From Opitutales bacterium (lineage in GTDB: Bacteria > Verrucomicrobiota > Verrucomicrobiia > Opitutales > UBA953): a DNA stretch of 64,000 nucleotides. Where the stretch lies: positions 62,001 to 126,000 of the forward strand of contig JAILGB010000013.1 in assembly GCA_024697185.1 (NCBI GenBank). The letters run 5' to 3'. How positions within the stretch are numbered: position 1 is the stretch's first letter; each line of letters starts with the position of its first letter. Position numbers and translations under genes: made by a program. Of this stretch, positions 34,503 to 44,684 are shown one piece after another. The notes under the pieces were generated by a model. It made no database searches. It saw nothing but the letters and a program-made list of their open reading frames with translations, and had not been told where the DNA came from.

Positions 34503-35423
34503 ATGGCCGGTCCTCAAATCTCCCGTCTCATCAAAACGATTCGCGAACGTCTCGAAAAAGCGTCCGCCGAGCTTGTCTTTTATCCCGATGACCATCGCTA
34601 CGAATTTCGCGGGAACGAACTCGTCTCCGTCTCTCAAGTCTGCCGGCAGTTCGCACCGCAATTTGACTCACACGGGAACGCCAAACGGATTTCCGAACAA
34701 ACAGGAAAACCGGTCGAAGAAATCCTAAAGAGCTGGGAACTCAATTCCAAACGTTCTTGCGACACCGGCACCCGGACTCACAATTACGCCGAAGAAAAAT
34801 TTTATAAAAAAACTCAATTCCCCGTTCCCGCAGACTTCGTTCCCGACAGCGATCCCGCGACTGTACCCCACAAAAAAGCCGTCGACGCTTTTTGGGATTT
34901 TTTGAACAACGACTTCAAATCCATAAAATACATTCCCGTCGCGGCAGAAAACAAAGTTATGAATTTGTCACTTGGCTATGCGGGCACATTTGACCTGCTC
35001 GCACTCGAGGTCAAAAACGGTCAGCCCAACGGTCTCGTCATCTTCGATTACAAAACAAACAGCAATCTCTTCAATGTTTTTAAAACAGAGACCATGCTCG
35101 AGCCGATAACGGATCTTTACAACTGCAACGCCGCCCATTATTCCTGCCAGCTCGCGCTTTATCAGCTCGCCCTCGAAAATATTTTCCCCGAACTGCCTGT
35201 CGTCCGACGCGTTTTGCTCTGGCTCGACAACGAAGGTGCAAGCCTCATCGACGAAAACTCGCGGGAACGATTTAACGATGCCGGCAAAAAATGGAAATTC
35301 CTGTCACCGGAGACAATTGAAAATTTAAAAAATAAATTTCGATTCCGACACCAAAAAGATTTCGCGACGCTCGCCCTGCCCGACATCGCCCAAACACTCG
35401 AAACCTTTTTGAATCAAAAATAA
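34503..35423 (+). CDS. PD-(D/E)XK superfamily nuclease, RecB/Cas4-like
   Basis: 306 residues. The nuclease core is GYAGTFDLLALEV, then VIFDYKTNSN (Asp, Asp-x-Lys), preceded by the RecB-type His in GTRTHNYAEEKFY and followed by SCQLALYQLALE (the Gln/Tyr helix). This order matches RecB-family and phage-type exonucleases. It stands alone on the plus strand, with no helicase, cas or phage neighbours, so the role (repair, recombination, defence) is open. Four octamer copies lie in its first third. Confidence 0.78.
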   Translation: MAGPQISRLIKTIRERLEKASAELVFYPDDHRYEFRGNELVSVSQVCRQFAPQFDSHGNAKRISEQTGKPVEEILKSWELNSKRSCDTGTRTHNYAEEKFYKKTQFPVPADFVPDSDPATVPHKKAVDAFWDFLNNDFKSIKYIPVAAENKVMNLSLGYAGTFDLLALEVKNGQPNGLVIFDYKTNSNLFNVFKTETMLEPITDLYNCNAAHYSCQLALYQLALENIFPELPVVRRVLLWLDNEGASLIDENSRERFNDAGKKWKFLSPETIENLKNKFRFRHQKDFATLALPDIAQTLETFLNQK

Positions 35424-35424
35424 A

Positions 35425-35456
35425 TTTCCGACCGCCAAAAAATTGACAGTCGGAAA
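35425..35456. terminator. Hairpin between convergent nuclease and trpB2 genes
   Basis: TTTCCGAC / GTCGGAAA, 8-bp stem with a 16-nt loop, between the two stop codons. The minus-strand side runs into TTTATTTTTG. Probably a shared terminator. Confidence 0.55.
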
Positions 35457-35480
35457 AATCGGCGTTCCCGCGACAAAAAA

Positions 35481-36833
35481 TTAATTTTCGCGAAGATTAA
35501 AGGCGATTTCCTCTTCGCTGACCTTAAAGTTTTGCAAATCGCCGTGCAAATAGGCCTCGTAAGCCGTCATGTCGATCAAGCCGTGTCCGGACAGATTGAA
35601 AAGAATCACTTTCTCCTCGCCCGACTCCTTGCATTTTTGAGCCTCACGAATCACCTCCGCGATCGCGTGACCGCTTTCCGGCGCCGGGATTATGCCTTCT
35701 GTTCTCGCGAACAAAATACTCGCCTCAAACGATTCCAACTGAGGAATATCGACCGCCGTCACAAAACCGTCCCGCACCAGCTCGGCGACAATCGCTCCCG
35801 AACCGTGATAACGCAAACCGCCCGCGTGAATATTCGCCGGCTTAAATTTATGGCCGATCGACAACATCGGGATCAGCGGCGTATAACCCGCCTCGTCGCC
35901 AAAATCCAAACCGAACTTGCCGCGCGTCAACTTGGGACAGCTTTCAGGTTCCGCAGCGATGAACTGCGTCTTTTTGCCATCCAAAAAATTGTGCCGCAAA
36001 AACGGCATTGAGATGCCGCCAAAATTGGAGCCGCCGCCAAAACAACCGATCACAATATCCGGATACTCTCCCGCAAGCGCCATTTGTTTTTCAGCCTCCA
36101 GACCGATAATCGTCTGATGAAGCGTCACGTGATTGAGCACCGAGCCCAAGGTGTATTTGCAATGCGATGTCGAAGTCGCCAATTCGATCGCTTCCGAAAT
36201 CGCCGTCCCCAACGAACCGGGATGCAACGGATTTTCCGTCAAAATCCGGCGTCCCGCCTTGGTGGACATCGACGGGGAACCCTCCACCACAGCGCCGAAT
36301 GTCCGCATAATACTGCTGCGGTAAGGCTTTTGCTGCATGGAAATCTTCACTTGGAAAACAGCGGCTTCGAGCCCAAAAAGTTTTGCGGCATAACTCAGCG
36401 CCGCACCCCATTGCCCCGCTCCCGTCTCCGTCGTCACATTTGTCGTTCCCTCCTGTTTGCAATAATAACATTGCGGGAGCGCCGAATTGATTTTGTGGGA
36501 ACCGAGCGGATTGACGCTCTCGTTTTTAAAATAAATATGAGCCGGCGTTCCCAAAGCTTTTTCAAGCGCATACGCGCGAACAAGCGGTGTGCAGCGATAA
36601 CTTTTATACATTTCGCGCACTTCCGCCGGGATCTCGATCCACGGATGTTCCTGATCGAGTTCTTGAACACAGCACTCCCGGGCAAAAACATGCGACAAAT
36701 CATCGACTGTCATCTCTTTTTTCGTGACAGGATTCACCATCTTACCGGGCTTGTTCGGCATATCGGCCTGAACATTATACCAATGTGTCGGCAAATCATC
36801 TTCTGTTAAAAAATAACGCTTCTGTTTACTCAT
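35481..36833 (-). CDS. Tryptophan synthase beta-like protein (TrpB2)
   Basis: A 450-residue fold-type II PLP enzyme. PLP Lys in NPLGSHKINSALPQ, ETGAGQWGAALSYA, the phosphate loop GCFGGGSNFGG and GHGLIDMTAYEAYL at the end. Length and the N-terminal region (LPTHWYNVQADMP) are those of the TrpB2 group, which can make Trp from indole and serine, often without TrpA. No trpA is nearby. The track start is 61 codons too long; the ATG at 36833 (MSKQKRYFLTEDD) fits. Possible roles are Trp synthesis or indole salvage. Confidence 0.9.
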   Translation of the reverse strand: MSKQKRYFLTEDDLPTHWYNVQADMPNKPGKMVNPVTKKEMTVDDLSHVFARECCVQELDQEHPWIEIPAEVREMYKSYRCTPLVRAYALEKALGTPAHIYFKNESVNPLGSHKINSALPQCYYCKQEGTTNVTTETGAGQWGAALSYAAKLFGLEAAVFQVKISMQQKPYRSSIMRTFGAVVEGSPSMSTKAGRRILTENPLHPGSLGTAISEAIELATSTSHCKYTLGSVLNHVTLHQTIIGLEAEKQMALAGEYPDIVIGCFGGGSNFGGISMPFLRHNFLDGKKTQFIAAEPESCPKLTRGKFGLDFGDEAGYTPLIPMLSIGHKFKPANIHAGGLRYHGSGAIVAELVRDGFVTAVDIPQLESFEASILFARTEGIIPAPESGHAIAEVIREAQKCKESGEEKVILFNLSGHGLIDMTAYEAYLHGDLQNFKVSEEEIAFNLREN

Positions 36834-36882
36834 GATTAACAAACAATTTAAAACATTCCCCGGCGGGAGCGCAATTTTAAAC

Positions 36883-36925
36883 AAAAATCCGTTCCCGCGA
36901 ACAATTCTCGGGAACGGACTTTTTT
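36883..36925 (-). terminator. Terminator of groEL, paired octamers
   Basis: TCCGTTCCCG / CGGGAACGGA, perfect 10-bp stem with an 11-nt loop; runs of A and T on either side make it bidirectional. It lies just past the groEL stop. Confidence 0.9.
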
Positions 36926-36937
36926 TAACGGGAACGA

Positions 36938-38572
36938 TTAATACATTCCGCCCATGCCTGCATCGGCGCCCGGAGCTGCCGGTTTCGGCTCTTCGGGAAT
37001 ATCGGTGATCAGGCACTCTGTCGTGAGCAACATCGAAGCGACGGATGTTGCCGACGTAATCGCCGTGCGCGTGACCTTTGCGGGATCGACAACACCTGCG
37101 GCGACAAGGTCTTCGTAGGTGTCCGTTGCAACGTTGTAGCCAAAATTGCCCTTGCCTGCGAGCACTTCTTTAACGATGAGGGAGCCTTCAACGCCGGCAT
37201 TTTCGCAGAGAGTGCGCAACGGCTCCTCGATCGCGCGACGGACGATTTTTGCACCGAGGCGCTCATCTCCGTCGAGTTTTTTGATCAAAGCGTCCAAAGC
37301 TTTTGCCGTGCGGAGCAATGCGACACCGCCGCCAGGAACGATACCTTCTTCGACAGCCGCGCGTGTCGCATGCAAGGCGTCATCAACGCGGTCTTTTTTC
37401 TCCTTGAGTTCCGCTTCCGAAGCGGCGCCCACCTTGACGACAGCGACACCGCCGGCGAGTTTCGCCAAACGTTCTTGAAGTTTTTCGCGATCATAATCGG
37501 AAGTCGTATCTGCGATTTGACGACGAATCAATTTGACACGTCCTTGAATATCGGCAGAGCTGCCGGCGCCTTCGATAATCGTCGTGTTGTCTTTGTCAAC
37601 AACGACGCGTTTTGCGGTGCCGAGATCGGCGATCGTGAGGGATTCGAGCTTGATGCCAAGGTCTTCCGTCACAAACTTGCCGCCTGTCAGAATGGCGATA
37701 TCTTCCATCATGGCTTTGCGACGGTCGCCGAAGCCGGGAGCCTTGACTGCGCAAACATTGATAGTGCCACGAATCTTGTTGACCACGAGCGTTGCGAGCG
37801 CTTCGCCGTCGATATCTTCCGCGATGATCACCAAAGGCTTACCCGCCTTAGCAACGCCTTGCAAGATCGGCAAGAGGTCCTTCATCGAGGAAATCTTTTT
37901 CTCGAACAGCAAAATATAGGGGTTGTCGAGCACACATTCGAGCGTTTCCGCGTTGGTGCAAAAATACGGCGAGAGGTAGCCTTTGTCAAACTGCATACCT
38001 TCGACGACATCGAGTGTCGTTTCGATTGTTTTTGCCTCTTCGACGGTAATGGTTCCGTCTTTGCCGACTTTGTCCATCGCCTCAGCGATAATGGAGCCGA
38101 TATCCGAATCCCAATTGGCGGAAACGGTCGCGACCTGCTTGATTTCATCGCTGCTCTCAATTTTTTTGGCGATAGCGGCGATTTCTTTTGTAATAGTTTC
38201 ACCGGCGGCATCGATACCGCGTTTGACAAAAATCGGATTGGCTCCGGACGAAACACTCTTCAAGCCTTCACGATAAATGGCTTCGGCGAGCACGGTAGCC
38301 GTCGTTGTGCCGTCGCCGGCCTTGTCTGCGGTCTTGGAAGCGACTTCGCGCACCATGCTGGCGCCCATATTTTCAAACGGATCCGCCAACTCGACTTCTT
38401 TGGCGACGGTCACGCCGTCCTTTGTCACCTTGGGAGCGCCGTATTTGCGATCGATCATCACATTGCGCCCTTTAGGACCGAGCGTCGTTTTTACAGCCTT
38501 CGCCAACATTGAAACGCCGGCGAGGATTTTGCGGCGACCCGCTTCATCAAACAAAATTTGTTTTTTTGCCAT
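36938..38572 (-). CDS. groEL: Chaperonin GroEL (60 kDa)
   Basis: 544 residues, a normal group I chaperonin subunit. [19 protein letters not shown], the ATP motif [31 protein letters not shown] and a short [11 protein letters not shown]-terminus in place of a long GGM tail. Folds proteins in the cytosol with GroES. The codon before the ATG region carries AAAGGT, a modest ribosome-binding site. No octamer copies in 1.6 kb. No CIRCE element is visible upstream of groES. Confidence 0.97.
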   Translation of the reverse strand: MAKKQILFDEAGRRKILAGVSMLAKAVKTTLGPKGRNVMIDRKYGAPKVTKDGVTVAKEVELADPFENMGASMVREVASKTADKAGDGTTTATVLAEAIYREGLKSVSSGANPIFVKRGIDAAGETITKEIAAIAKKIESSDEIKQVATVSANWDSDIGSIIAEAMDKVGKDGTITVEEAKTIETTLDVVEGMQFDKGYLSPYFCTNAETLECVLDNPYILLFEKKISSMKDLLPILQGVAKAGKPLVIIAEDIDGEALATLVVNKIRGTINVCAVKAPGFGDRRKAMMEDIAILTGGKFVTEDLGIKLESLTIADLGTAKRVVVDKDNTTIIEGAGSSADIQGRVKLIRRQIADTTSDYDREKLQERLAKLAGGVAVVKVGAASEAELKEKKDRVDDALHATRAAVEEGIVPGGGVALLRTAKALDALIKKLDGDERLGAKIVRRAIEEPLRTLCENAGVEGSLIVKEVLAGKGNFGYNVATDTYEDLVAAGVVDPAKVTRTAITSATSVASMLLTTECLITDIPEEPKPAAPGADAGMGGMY

Positions 38573-38598
38573 AATATTTTACCTTTCAATTTTTAAAG

Positions 38599-38895
38599 TT
38601 ATGCGATAACGGCGAGAATTTCGTCTTCATTGACGAGCAGATAAGTCTCATCGCCGAATTTGACTTCCGTTCCCGAATAGCGGCCGAGCACGACCTTGTC
38701 ACCGACGGAGACGTTGAAGTCCTGCTTTTTTCCGTCAACGATTTTACCTGTGCCGAGCGCGACGACTTCCGCGTCCATCGGTTTTTCCTTAGCGCTATCG
38801 GGAATAATGATACCGCCCTTGATTTCTTCTGCCACTTCGCAACGTTTCACGAGAACGCGTCCGCCAAGCGGTTTGATTTTGATTGTATTTGCCAT
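38599..38895 (-). CDS. groES: Co-chaperonin GroES (10 kDa)
   Basis: 98 residues: [22 protein letters not shown], mobile loop [22 protein letters not shown], and [16 protein letters not shown]. Caps GroEL rings. The track start is 13 codons upstream; the ATG at 38895 ([12 protein letters not shown]) matches the family. The leader ACTAACAAAAAATATT has no Shine-Dalgarno. First gene of groES-groEL. Confidence 0.96.
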   Translation of the reverse strand: MANTIKIKPLGGRVLVKRCEVAEEIKGGIIIPDSAKEKPMDAEVVALGTGKIVDGKKQDFNVSVGDKVVLGRYSGTEVKFGDETYLLVNEDEILAVIA

Positions 38896-39000
38896 AATAT
38901 TTTTTGTTAGTAAAAGCTTATTTTGCGGGAACAATAAATCGTTTCGCGTTCCCGCAATTCATTTGTAGCATTTTCCGTGCCAATCTTCTCATCCCGCGCC

Positions 39001-39041
39001 AAAAAAACGCGTTCCCGCAAAGCAACCGCCTCACGGGAACG
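39001..39041 (-). terminator. Terminator of purH, paired octamers
   Basis: CGTTCCCG / CGGGAACG with a 16-nt loop, followed on the minus strand by CG and seven T residues; about 22 nt past the purH stop. Confidence 0.85.
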
Positions 39042-39063
39042 GGATGTTTGGTCTGTGACAGCC

Positions 39064-40611
39064 TTAGTGGCGGAAATGACGGTGACCGGTAAAGATCATA
39101 GCCATGCCGCGTTCATTGGCGGCGTCGATGACTTCCTGGTCGCGCACCGAGCCTCCCGGCTGAATCGCGGCTGTCGCACCCGCATCCGCTGCAGCGAGCA
39201 GACCGTCTGCAAACGGGAAAAATGCGTCCGATGCGATTACTGAGCCTTTGAGAGAAAGTCCCGCTTCTCCCGCCTTCCAGACGGCAATACGCGAAGAATC
39301 GACGCGCGACATTTGACCGGCCCCGATTCCGAGCGTGCGTTCGCAACCGGCATAAACGATTGCGTTTGACTTGACATGCTTGACGACTTTCCAGCCGAAA
39401 ATCATCGCTTTCATTTCCTCCGGAGTCGGCTGGCGTTTTGTCACAACACGATAGGCCGCGGGATCGATTGGCTTCAAGTCGCGTTCCTGGACGAGCGCGC
39501 CGCCGATCGCATAACGGATATCATACATTTTGTCCGCCGAAACGGGCTTCAACTGTTCCATCAAACGCAGATTTTTCTTTTTGGCAAAAATCTCGCGGGC
39601 TTCCGCCGAGAACGCCGGAGCAATGATGACTTCTGAAAAAATATGCGCGATGCGCTCCGCCAGTTCGCGATCGACTTCACGATTGGTCACGATGATGCCG
39701 CCGAACGGAGCCTGTTTATCCGTCTCAAAGGCCTGATCCCAAGCTTCGGCGAGTGTCGCCGCCGTAGCGATTCCGCAGGGATTGGTGTGTTTCAAGATTC
39801 CAACGGTCGTATCACTAAATTCCGCAATCAAATTTGCCGCGCCCGTGATATCGATAATGTTGTTAAAGCTGAGTTCTTTACCTTGCAATTGTTTGAAATA
39901 GCTATGGAAATCGCCATAAAGCTTGGCGCCCTGATGCGGATTTTCGCCATAACGCAGTTCCTGGGCGGATTTCAAATTCAAATTAAACTGTCTCGGGAAC
40001 GCCGGCGCGCATTTGTCGCAAGGACTTTGCTTTTCCAAATAATTGGCAATCGCGGCATCATACGCGGCTGTCCGTGAAAAAACCTTGAGGGCGAGTTCGC
40101 GACGAAACGCCGGCAAGTCGGCGGGATCACCCTCCATCGCCGCCAAAACACGCGAATAGTCGGCGGGATCGGTCACGACAAAAACGCTCTGGTGATTTTT
40201 TGCCGCACTTCTCAACATTGAAGGACCGCCAATATCGATATTTTCGATCGCGTCTTCAAACGGGCAGTCCGGTTTTGCGACAGTCGCTTCAAACGGATAG
40301 AGATTGACCACGACCATATCGATCATCGGAATGTCGAGTTGCGCAGCCTGTTCCATATGCGCCGGAAGATCGCGACGGCAAAGCAGACCCCCGTGCACGC
40401 GCGGGTGAAGTGTCTTGACACGTCCGTCCATGATTTCCGGAAAACCCGTGTGTTCGCTCACGTCGGTCACCGGCAAACCGCCCGCACGGAGCATTTTTGC
40501 CGTCCCACCCGTCGAAAGCAACTTATAATCGTATTTTTCAACCAGGACTTTTGCAAAATCAAGCAATCCTGTTTTGTCACTGACGGACAACAATGCAATT
40601 TTCTGTGCCAT
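39064..40611 (-). CDS. purH: Bifunctional AICAR transformylase / IMP cyclohydrolase
   Basis: The last two steps of purine synthesis to IMP. The N-terminal MGS-like cyclohydrolase has SVSDKTGLLDFAK, LLSTGGTAKMLR and GRVKTLHPRVHGG. The C-terminal transformylase has LRYGENPHQGA, ILKHTNPCGIATA, SNAIVYA, and DAFFPFADGLLAA at the active site, ending MIFTGHRHFRH. 515 aa, normal. It follows an aminotransferase gene by 17 nt, probably co-transcribed. Confidence 0.97.
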   Translation of the reverse strand: MAQKIALLSVSDKTGLLDFAKVLVEKYDYKLLSTGGTAKMLRAGGLPVTDVSEHTGFPEIMDGRVKTLHPRVHGGLLCRRDLPAHMEQAAQLDIPMIDMVVVNLYPFEATVAKPDCPFEDAIENIDIGGPSMLRSAAKNHQSVFVVTDPADYSRVLAAMEGDPADLPAFRRELALKVFSRTAAYDAAIANYLEKQSPCDKCAPAFPRQFNLNLKSAQELRYGENPHQGAKLYGDFHSYFKQLQGKELSFNNIIDITGAANLIAEFSDTTVGILKHTNPCGIATAATLAEAWDQAFETDKQAPFGGIIVTNREVDRELAERIAHIFSEVIIAPAFSAEAREIFAKKKNLRLMEQLKPVSADKMYDIRYAIGGALVQERDLKPIDPAAYRVVTKRQPTPEEMKAMIFGWKVVKHVKSNAIVYAGCERTLGIGAGQMSRVDSSRIAVWKAGEAGLSLKGSVIASDAFFPFADGLLAAADAGATAAIQPGGSVRDQEVIDAANERGMAMIFTGHRHFRH

Positions 40612-40628
40612 TTTTTACTGATTGGGAG

Positions 40629-41822
40629 TTATTTTTTTAAAGTGGAGCAAAAACGAGCCAGGCGTTCAGCACCTTTTTTGATGACTTCATCCGAAGTCGC
40701 GTAGCTCAAACGAATATAGCCTTCCGCGCCGAATGCCGATCCGGGAACGACTGCCACGAGCTCTTTTTCAAGCAACTGCGCCGCAAAGTCCACGGAACTG
40801 AGCCCGAACGAACTGATGTTCGGGAACAAATAAAATGCGCCGCGGGAACAATGGCAGCTGACGCCCGGGATCGCGTTGAGGGCGTCGCAAAGCGTTTTGC
40901 GGCGACGATCAAACGTCGTGCGCATAACTTCAATCGCCGCTTTCGCCTTTTCGGGCTGTTCGTAAACCGCCAACGCGCCATATTGCGCAAATGTCGTGCA
41001 ATTGGACGACATCTGTCCCTGCAAACGCGCAATTGCCGCCGCAATCGGCTTGGGCGCGACCGTAATTCCCAAACGCCAGCCCGTCATGGCATAAGCCTTG
41101 GCAAAACCGGAGCAAGTGATCACGTGAGCCGCCGCTTCATCCGAAAATGTCGCCGGAGAAGAGGCTGTCGCACCGTCATAAACGAGAACTTCATAAATCT
41201 CGTCACTCAAAATATAAATGCCCGCCTCAAGCGCCACTTCGACGATTGCCGCCAACTCTTCGCGTGTATAAACCACGCCCGTCGGATTGGACGGCGATGT
41301 GAGAATCAACATTTTTGTCTTGGGCGTAATCGCAGATTTCAACTGCTCGGGCGTGATCTTAAAACCCTCCTTGTCAGAGGCGAAAATGGATTTGGGGATG
41401 CCGCCCGCCAATTTGACCATTTCAGGATAGCTCACCCAATACGGCGCGGGGATAATCACCTCTTCGCCGGGGCTGACCATTGACAAAATCGTCAAATAGC
41501 AGGACATTTTGCCGCCGGGGCTGACCACAACGCAACTTTCGTCAATATTGCGAAAACCTTTTGAAAGATAATCGTTGGCGATAGCTTTGCGAAGCGCGGG
41601 AAGTCCCGCCGCAGGAACATAACGCGTTTTCCCCGCGTCAAGCGCTTTTTTGCAAGCCTCACGAATAAATTCCGGCGTGTCAAAATCCGGCTCGCCGGCA
41701 CCGAAACCGCAAACATCCGCGCCGGCAGCCTTCAAGGCCTTTGCTTTTGCGTCAACCGCAAGCGTTGGAGAGGGCGAAACATTGAGCGCCCAGGTCGAAA
41801 GAGGAGAATTGTTCGTATGCAT
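40629..41822 (-). CDS. Class I aminotransferase, aspartate aminotransferase-like
   Basis: 397-residue fold-type I PLP enzyme. [45 protein letters not shown], the PLP Lys in [16 protein letters not shown], and the substrate Arg near [11 protein letters not shown]. The pattern is that of subgroup Ib aspartate aminotransferases, some of which also use prephenate. It would supply aspartate for purine synthesis, fitting its place before purH. Confidence 0.88.
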   Translation of the reverse strand: MHTNNSPLSTWALNVSPSPTLAVDAKAKALKAAGADVCGFGAGEPDFDTPEFIREACKKALDAGKTRYVPAAGLPALRKAIANDYLSKGFRNIDESCVVVSPGGKMSCYLTILSMVSPGEEVIIPAPYWVSYPEMVKLAGGIPKSIFASDKEGFKITPEQLKSAITPKTKMLILTSPSNPTGVVYTREELAAIVEVALEAGIYILSDEIYEVLVYDGATASSPATFSDEAAAHVITCSGFAKAYAMTGWRLGITVAPKPIAAAIARLQGQMSSNCTTFAQYGALAVYEQPEKAKAAIEVMRTTFDRRRKTLCDALNAIPGVSCHCSRGAFYLFPNISSFGLSSVDFAAQLLEKELVAVVPGSAFGAEGYIRLSYATSDEVIKKGAERLARFCSTLKK

Positions 41823-41912
41823 TGTTTTTTTAATTTTCTCAGACTACGATTATAAACTTTCGTTCCCGCAAGGTAAAACCATTTCTGCCCGACAATCGCA
41901 ACGTTCCCGAAC

Positions 41913-41947
41913 AAAAAACGTTCCCACGAAAAAATTCCACGGGAACG
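41913..41947 (-). terminator. Terminator of serA, paired octamer cores
   Basis: CGTTCCC / GGGAACG, 7-bp stem with an AT-rich 15-nt loop, followed on the minus strand by six T residues. A third copy of the octamer lies 18 bp further on at 41901. Confidence 0.7.
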
Positions 41948-41967
41948 CAAATCCGATCCTGCCGGTC

Positions 41968-43536
41968 TTAAAAAGTCACGGCAAAAGCGTCGATGGCTTT
42001 GACAAGGGTCATTACCGCCGAGACTTCCGCGCCCGAAACCGGTTTGTTGGTTTTGATAACAGCCAATGTTTCCGAAATCGAGTGATCGATCGGTGCAGAA
42101 ATATTTTCAATATTGATTTCCGCATCGGCGAGCACCTTTGTAACATGCGCCAAGACTCCCGGCCTGTCCGTATATCGCACAAAAAGCAGATTTCCGGTCA
42201 AATCAAAATAAAGTCCCTTAAATCCATTGATGGTGGAGACAATCGGAGCGTTTTCGGCAACGATTCCGCGGACGGTGCTCGTCAGAGTCGAGCCGTCGCG
42301 TTCGGAAACGACTTCCACGACGATGGAATCTTCTTCGACATTGCCGACAAGCGGCTCTTTTGCCCGATAGATAACGCCGTGTTCCCGCAAAGAATCTTCC
42401 GCTGCCGCCCAGTTTAAATTCTTTTCAGCCTCCGGCAAAACGCCTTCCAGGATTCGCGGCGTAAACCATTTTCTAAACTGTCTCAACGACCCGCCGAGGG
42501 TGCAATCGACACGGCGAATCGCACCGTTCCCGCCGACCAGGCGTCCCAAAGTCGCCAACATTTTTGCCAGCTGCAATTGGAGCGGATCGAGCCCGACAGG
42601 TCCTTGGGCGTTAACGACGCAAGAAGTGTCACCGCGTTCGAAATAGGCGATAACTTGTTCTGCCGCGCGCTTGGCGGCGTTGCGATTCGCTTCTTCCGTG
42701 TTGGCGCCGAGATGCGGCAAAACAAGATCCGCGACGGCGGAAGAAGGTTTTTCGCCAGCGGCGTCTTTGGGGTGCACGTCTGTCGCGTAAATGATTTTTT
42801 TGCCTTCGGCGACAACTTGCGCCAACGCTTCCTCATCAACGACTCCGTAGCGGGAACAATTGATGAGCATCGCCCCGTCCTTCATTTTTCTCAACAAATC
42901 AAAACTGACCATTTTTTGCGTCGCGGGACCGCCGGGAACATGCAGGGAAATAATGTCGGAACGCTCAAAAAGCGTATCGAGTTCGACCGGGGTCACGCCG
43001 ATGTTGATGGCGCGCTGTTTTGCCAAAAAATGATCATAGCCGATAAGCACGGGTTCAAATCCTTGCAATCGTTTGGCAAGCAGACGTCCGATGTTCCCGA
43101 GTCCGACGATTCCTATTGTCTTTTTGGTAATTTCGCGACCCATATATTTTTTCTTTTCCCACAAACCGGCGCGAGTCGTCGTATCCGCGGGAACGATATG
43201 ACGATAACAGGCGAGGATCATGGCGACAACCTCTTCGGCGACGCCATTGGCGTTCGCGCCCGGTGTATTCATAACATCGATTCCTTTTTTGCGGGCGTAT
43301 TGGCAGTCGATATTGTCATATCCCGCTCCCGCGCGAACAATCAGTTTCAATGACGGGAGCGCGTCGATGATCGCCGATGTTATTTTTTCGGAACGGACAA
43401 TCATTATTACCGTATCCGGATTGGCGGCGACGAGCGTTTCCAAGTCGGTCTCCGCATCCTGAACAACCGGCAGGCCTTGCCCCGCCAGGAGATTTGCGGC
43501 GACTTTGTTCAATTTTGTAGGGATGAGAACTTTCAT
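41968..43536 (-). CDS. serA: D-3-phosphoglycerate dehydrogenase
   Basis: First committed step of serine synthesis. The 522 residues hold a D-2-hydroxyacid dehydrogenase core (RAGAGYDNID, GIVGLGNIGRLLAKRL, INCSRYGVVDEEAL, catalytic His in LVLPHLGANTEEA). Next come the ASB/intervening domain (about 320-450) and a C-terminal ACT domain (NLLFVRYTDRPGVLAHVTKVL) for serine feedback. This is the long type I form. The track start adds 17 Phe/Lys-rich residues; the ATG at 43536 (MKVLIPTKLNKVAAN) is correct by family. Confidence 0.95.
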   Translation of the reverse strand: MKVLIPTKLNKVAANLLAGQGLPVVQDAETDLETLVAANPDTVIMIVRSEKITSAIIDALPSLKLIVRAGAGYDNIDCQYARKKGIDVMNTPGANANGVAEEVVAMILACYRHIVPADTTTRAGLWEKKKYMGREITKKTIGIVGLGNIGRLLAKRLQGFEPVLIGYDHFLAKQRAINIGVTPVELDTLFERSDIISLHVPGGPATQKMVSFDLLRKMKDGAMLINCSRYGVVDEEALAQVVAEGKKIIYATDVHPKDAAGEKPSSAVADLVLPHLGANTEEANRNAAKRAAEQVIAYFERGDTSCVVNAQGPVGLDPLQLQLAKMLATLGRLVGGNGAIRRVDCTLGGSLRQFRKWFTPRILEGVLPEAEKNLNWAAAEDSLREHGVIYRAKEPLVGNVEEDSIVVEVVSERDGSTLTSTVRGIVAENAPIVSTINGFKGLYFDLTGNLLFVRYTDRPGVLAHVTKVLADAEINIENISAPIDHSISETLAVIKTNKPVSGAEVSAVMTLVKAIDAFAVTF

Positions 43537-43567
43537 TTTAAAAAAAAGAAAAAATTTATGAAAAAAG

Positions 43568-43603
43568 AAAAAGACTCTGCCTTTCAAAAGACAGAGCCTT
43601 TTT
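43568..43603 (-). terminator. Intrinsic terminator of fba
   Basis: AAAAAG-A-CTCTG pairs with CAGAG-C-CTTTTT with one mismatch; 12-nt loop. It lies 26 nt past the fba stop and contains no octamer. Confidence 0.75.
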
Positions 43604-43628
43604 ATACAAATAGTAGTAGCCCTGAGAA

Positions 43629-44624
43629 CTACGCCTGCCCTGCGGAGCCGAGAACGTCAACGCATTTGTGCATATAGAGCTTTTTGAGCTCGTCGCGAGC
43701 GGGGCCGAGGTATTTGCGCGGGTCAAATTCAGCCGGTTTTGTTGCAAACACACGGCGAACAGCTGCTGTCATCGCCAAACGGCCGTCCGAGTCGATATTG
43801 ATCTTGTCAACACCAAGCTTCGAAGCCTGACGGAGCTGATCTTCGGGGATGCCGACCGAGTCGTCGAGTTTGCCGCCGTTTTCGTTGATAATCTTGACAT
43901 ATTCTTGCGGAACCGAAGAAGATCCGTGCAAGACGATCGGGAAGCCAGGAATACGTTTTTCGACTTCTTCGAGAATGTCGAAGCGCAGAGGCGGCGGGAC
44001 CAAAATGCCTTCCTCATTGCGGGTGCATTGGGCGGCCTTAAATTTGTAAGCACCGTGGGAAGTGCCGATCGAAATTGCGAGCGAATCGACGCCTGTCGCT
44101 TTCACAAACTCTTCAACTTCCTCCGGACGGGTATAATTGGATGTTTCGTGGGAGACTTCGTCTTCGATACCGGCGAGAACGCCAAGTTCGCCTTCAACCG
44201 TCACGTCGTGCGCGTGAGCATATTCCACGACTTTTTTGGCGAGCGCGATATTTTCTTCAAACGGAAGCGCCGAGCCGTCGATCATCACAGACGAGAAACC
44301 CGAGTCAATGCAAGATTTGCAAAGTTCAAAAGAATCGCCGTGGTCCAAGTGGAGGACGATCGGGATTTCCTTGCCGAGCTCCTTGGCGTAAGCGCAAGCG
44401 CCTTGAGCCATATAGCGCAACAGGGTCGCATTCGCATATTTGCGGGCGCCGCTCGAAACTTGAAGAATAACCGGAGAGCTGACCTCAACGCAAGCCTGGA
44501 TGATCGCCTGCATCTGTTCCATGTTATTGAAGTTGAACGCAGGAATCGCATAATGGCCCGCGTGAGCCTTCTTAAACAATTCCTTCGTGTTGACGAGACC
44601 GAGTTCTTTATATGATACTGCCAT
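43629..44624 (-). CDS. fba: Fructose-bisphosphate aldolase, class II
   Basis: Zn-dependent glycolytic and gluconeogenic aldolase. YAIPAFNFNNMEQMQAI, zinc His in VLHLDHGDSFE, MIDGSALPFEENI, VEGELGVLAGIED, GTSHGAYKF and HGSSSVPQ. 331 aa. The leader AACTAACCAATTAAAAAAAC has no Shine-Dalgarno. No octamer in the coding sequence. Confidence 0.95.
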   Translation of the reverse strand: MAVSYKELGLVNTKELFKKAHAGHYAIPAFNFNNMEQMQAIIQACVEVSSPVILQVSSGARKYANATLLRYMAQGACAYAKELGKEIPIVLHLDHGDSFELCKSCIDSGFSSVMIDGSALPFEENIALAKKVVEYAHAHDVTVEGELGVLAGIEDEVSHETSNYTRPEEVEEFVKATGVDSLAISIGTSHGAYKFKAAQCTRNEEGILVPPPLRFDILEEVEKRIPGFPIVLHGSSSVPQEYVKIINENGGKLDDSVGIPEDQLRQASKLGVDKINIDSDGRLAMTAAVRRVFATKPAEFDPRKYLGPARDELKKLYMHKCVDVLGSAGQA

Positions 44625-44684
44625 GTTTTTTTAATTGGTTAGTTTTCAAATTTTAAAATATTATTTCAGGCAACGCAAACAAAT

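Noticed and set aside
35481-36833. Ordinary TrpB1 of a trp operon
   Set aside because: The ~450-aa length and N-terminal region fit TrpB2, and no trpA or other trp gene is adjacent.
38896-39000. CIRCE element upstream of groES
   Set aside because: No TTAGCACTC-N9-GAGTGCTAA or close variant is visible; only octamer copies and an A/T-rich leader.
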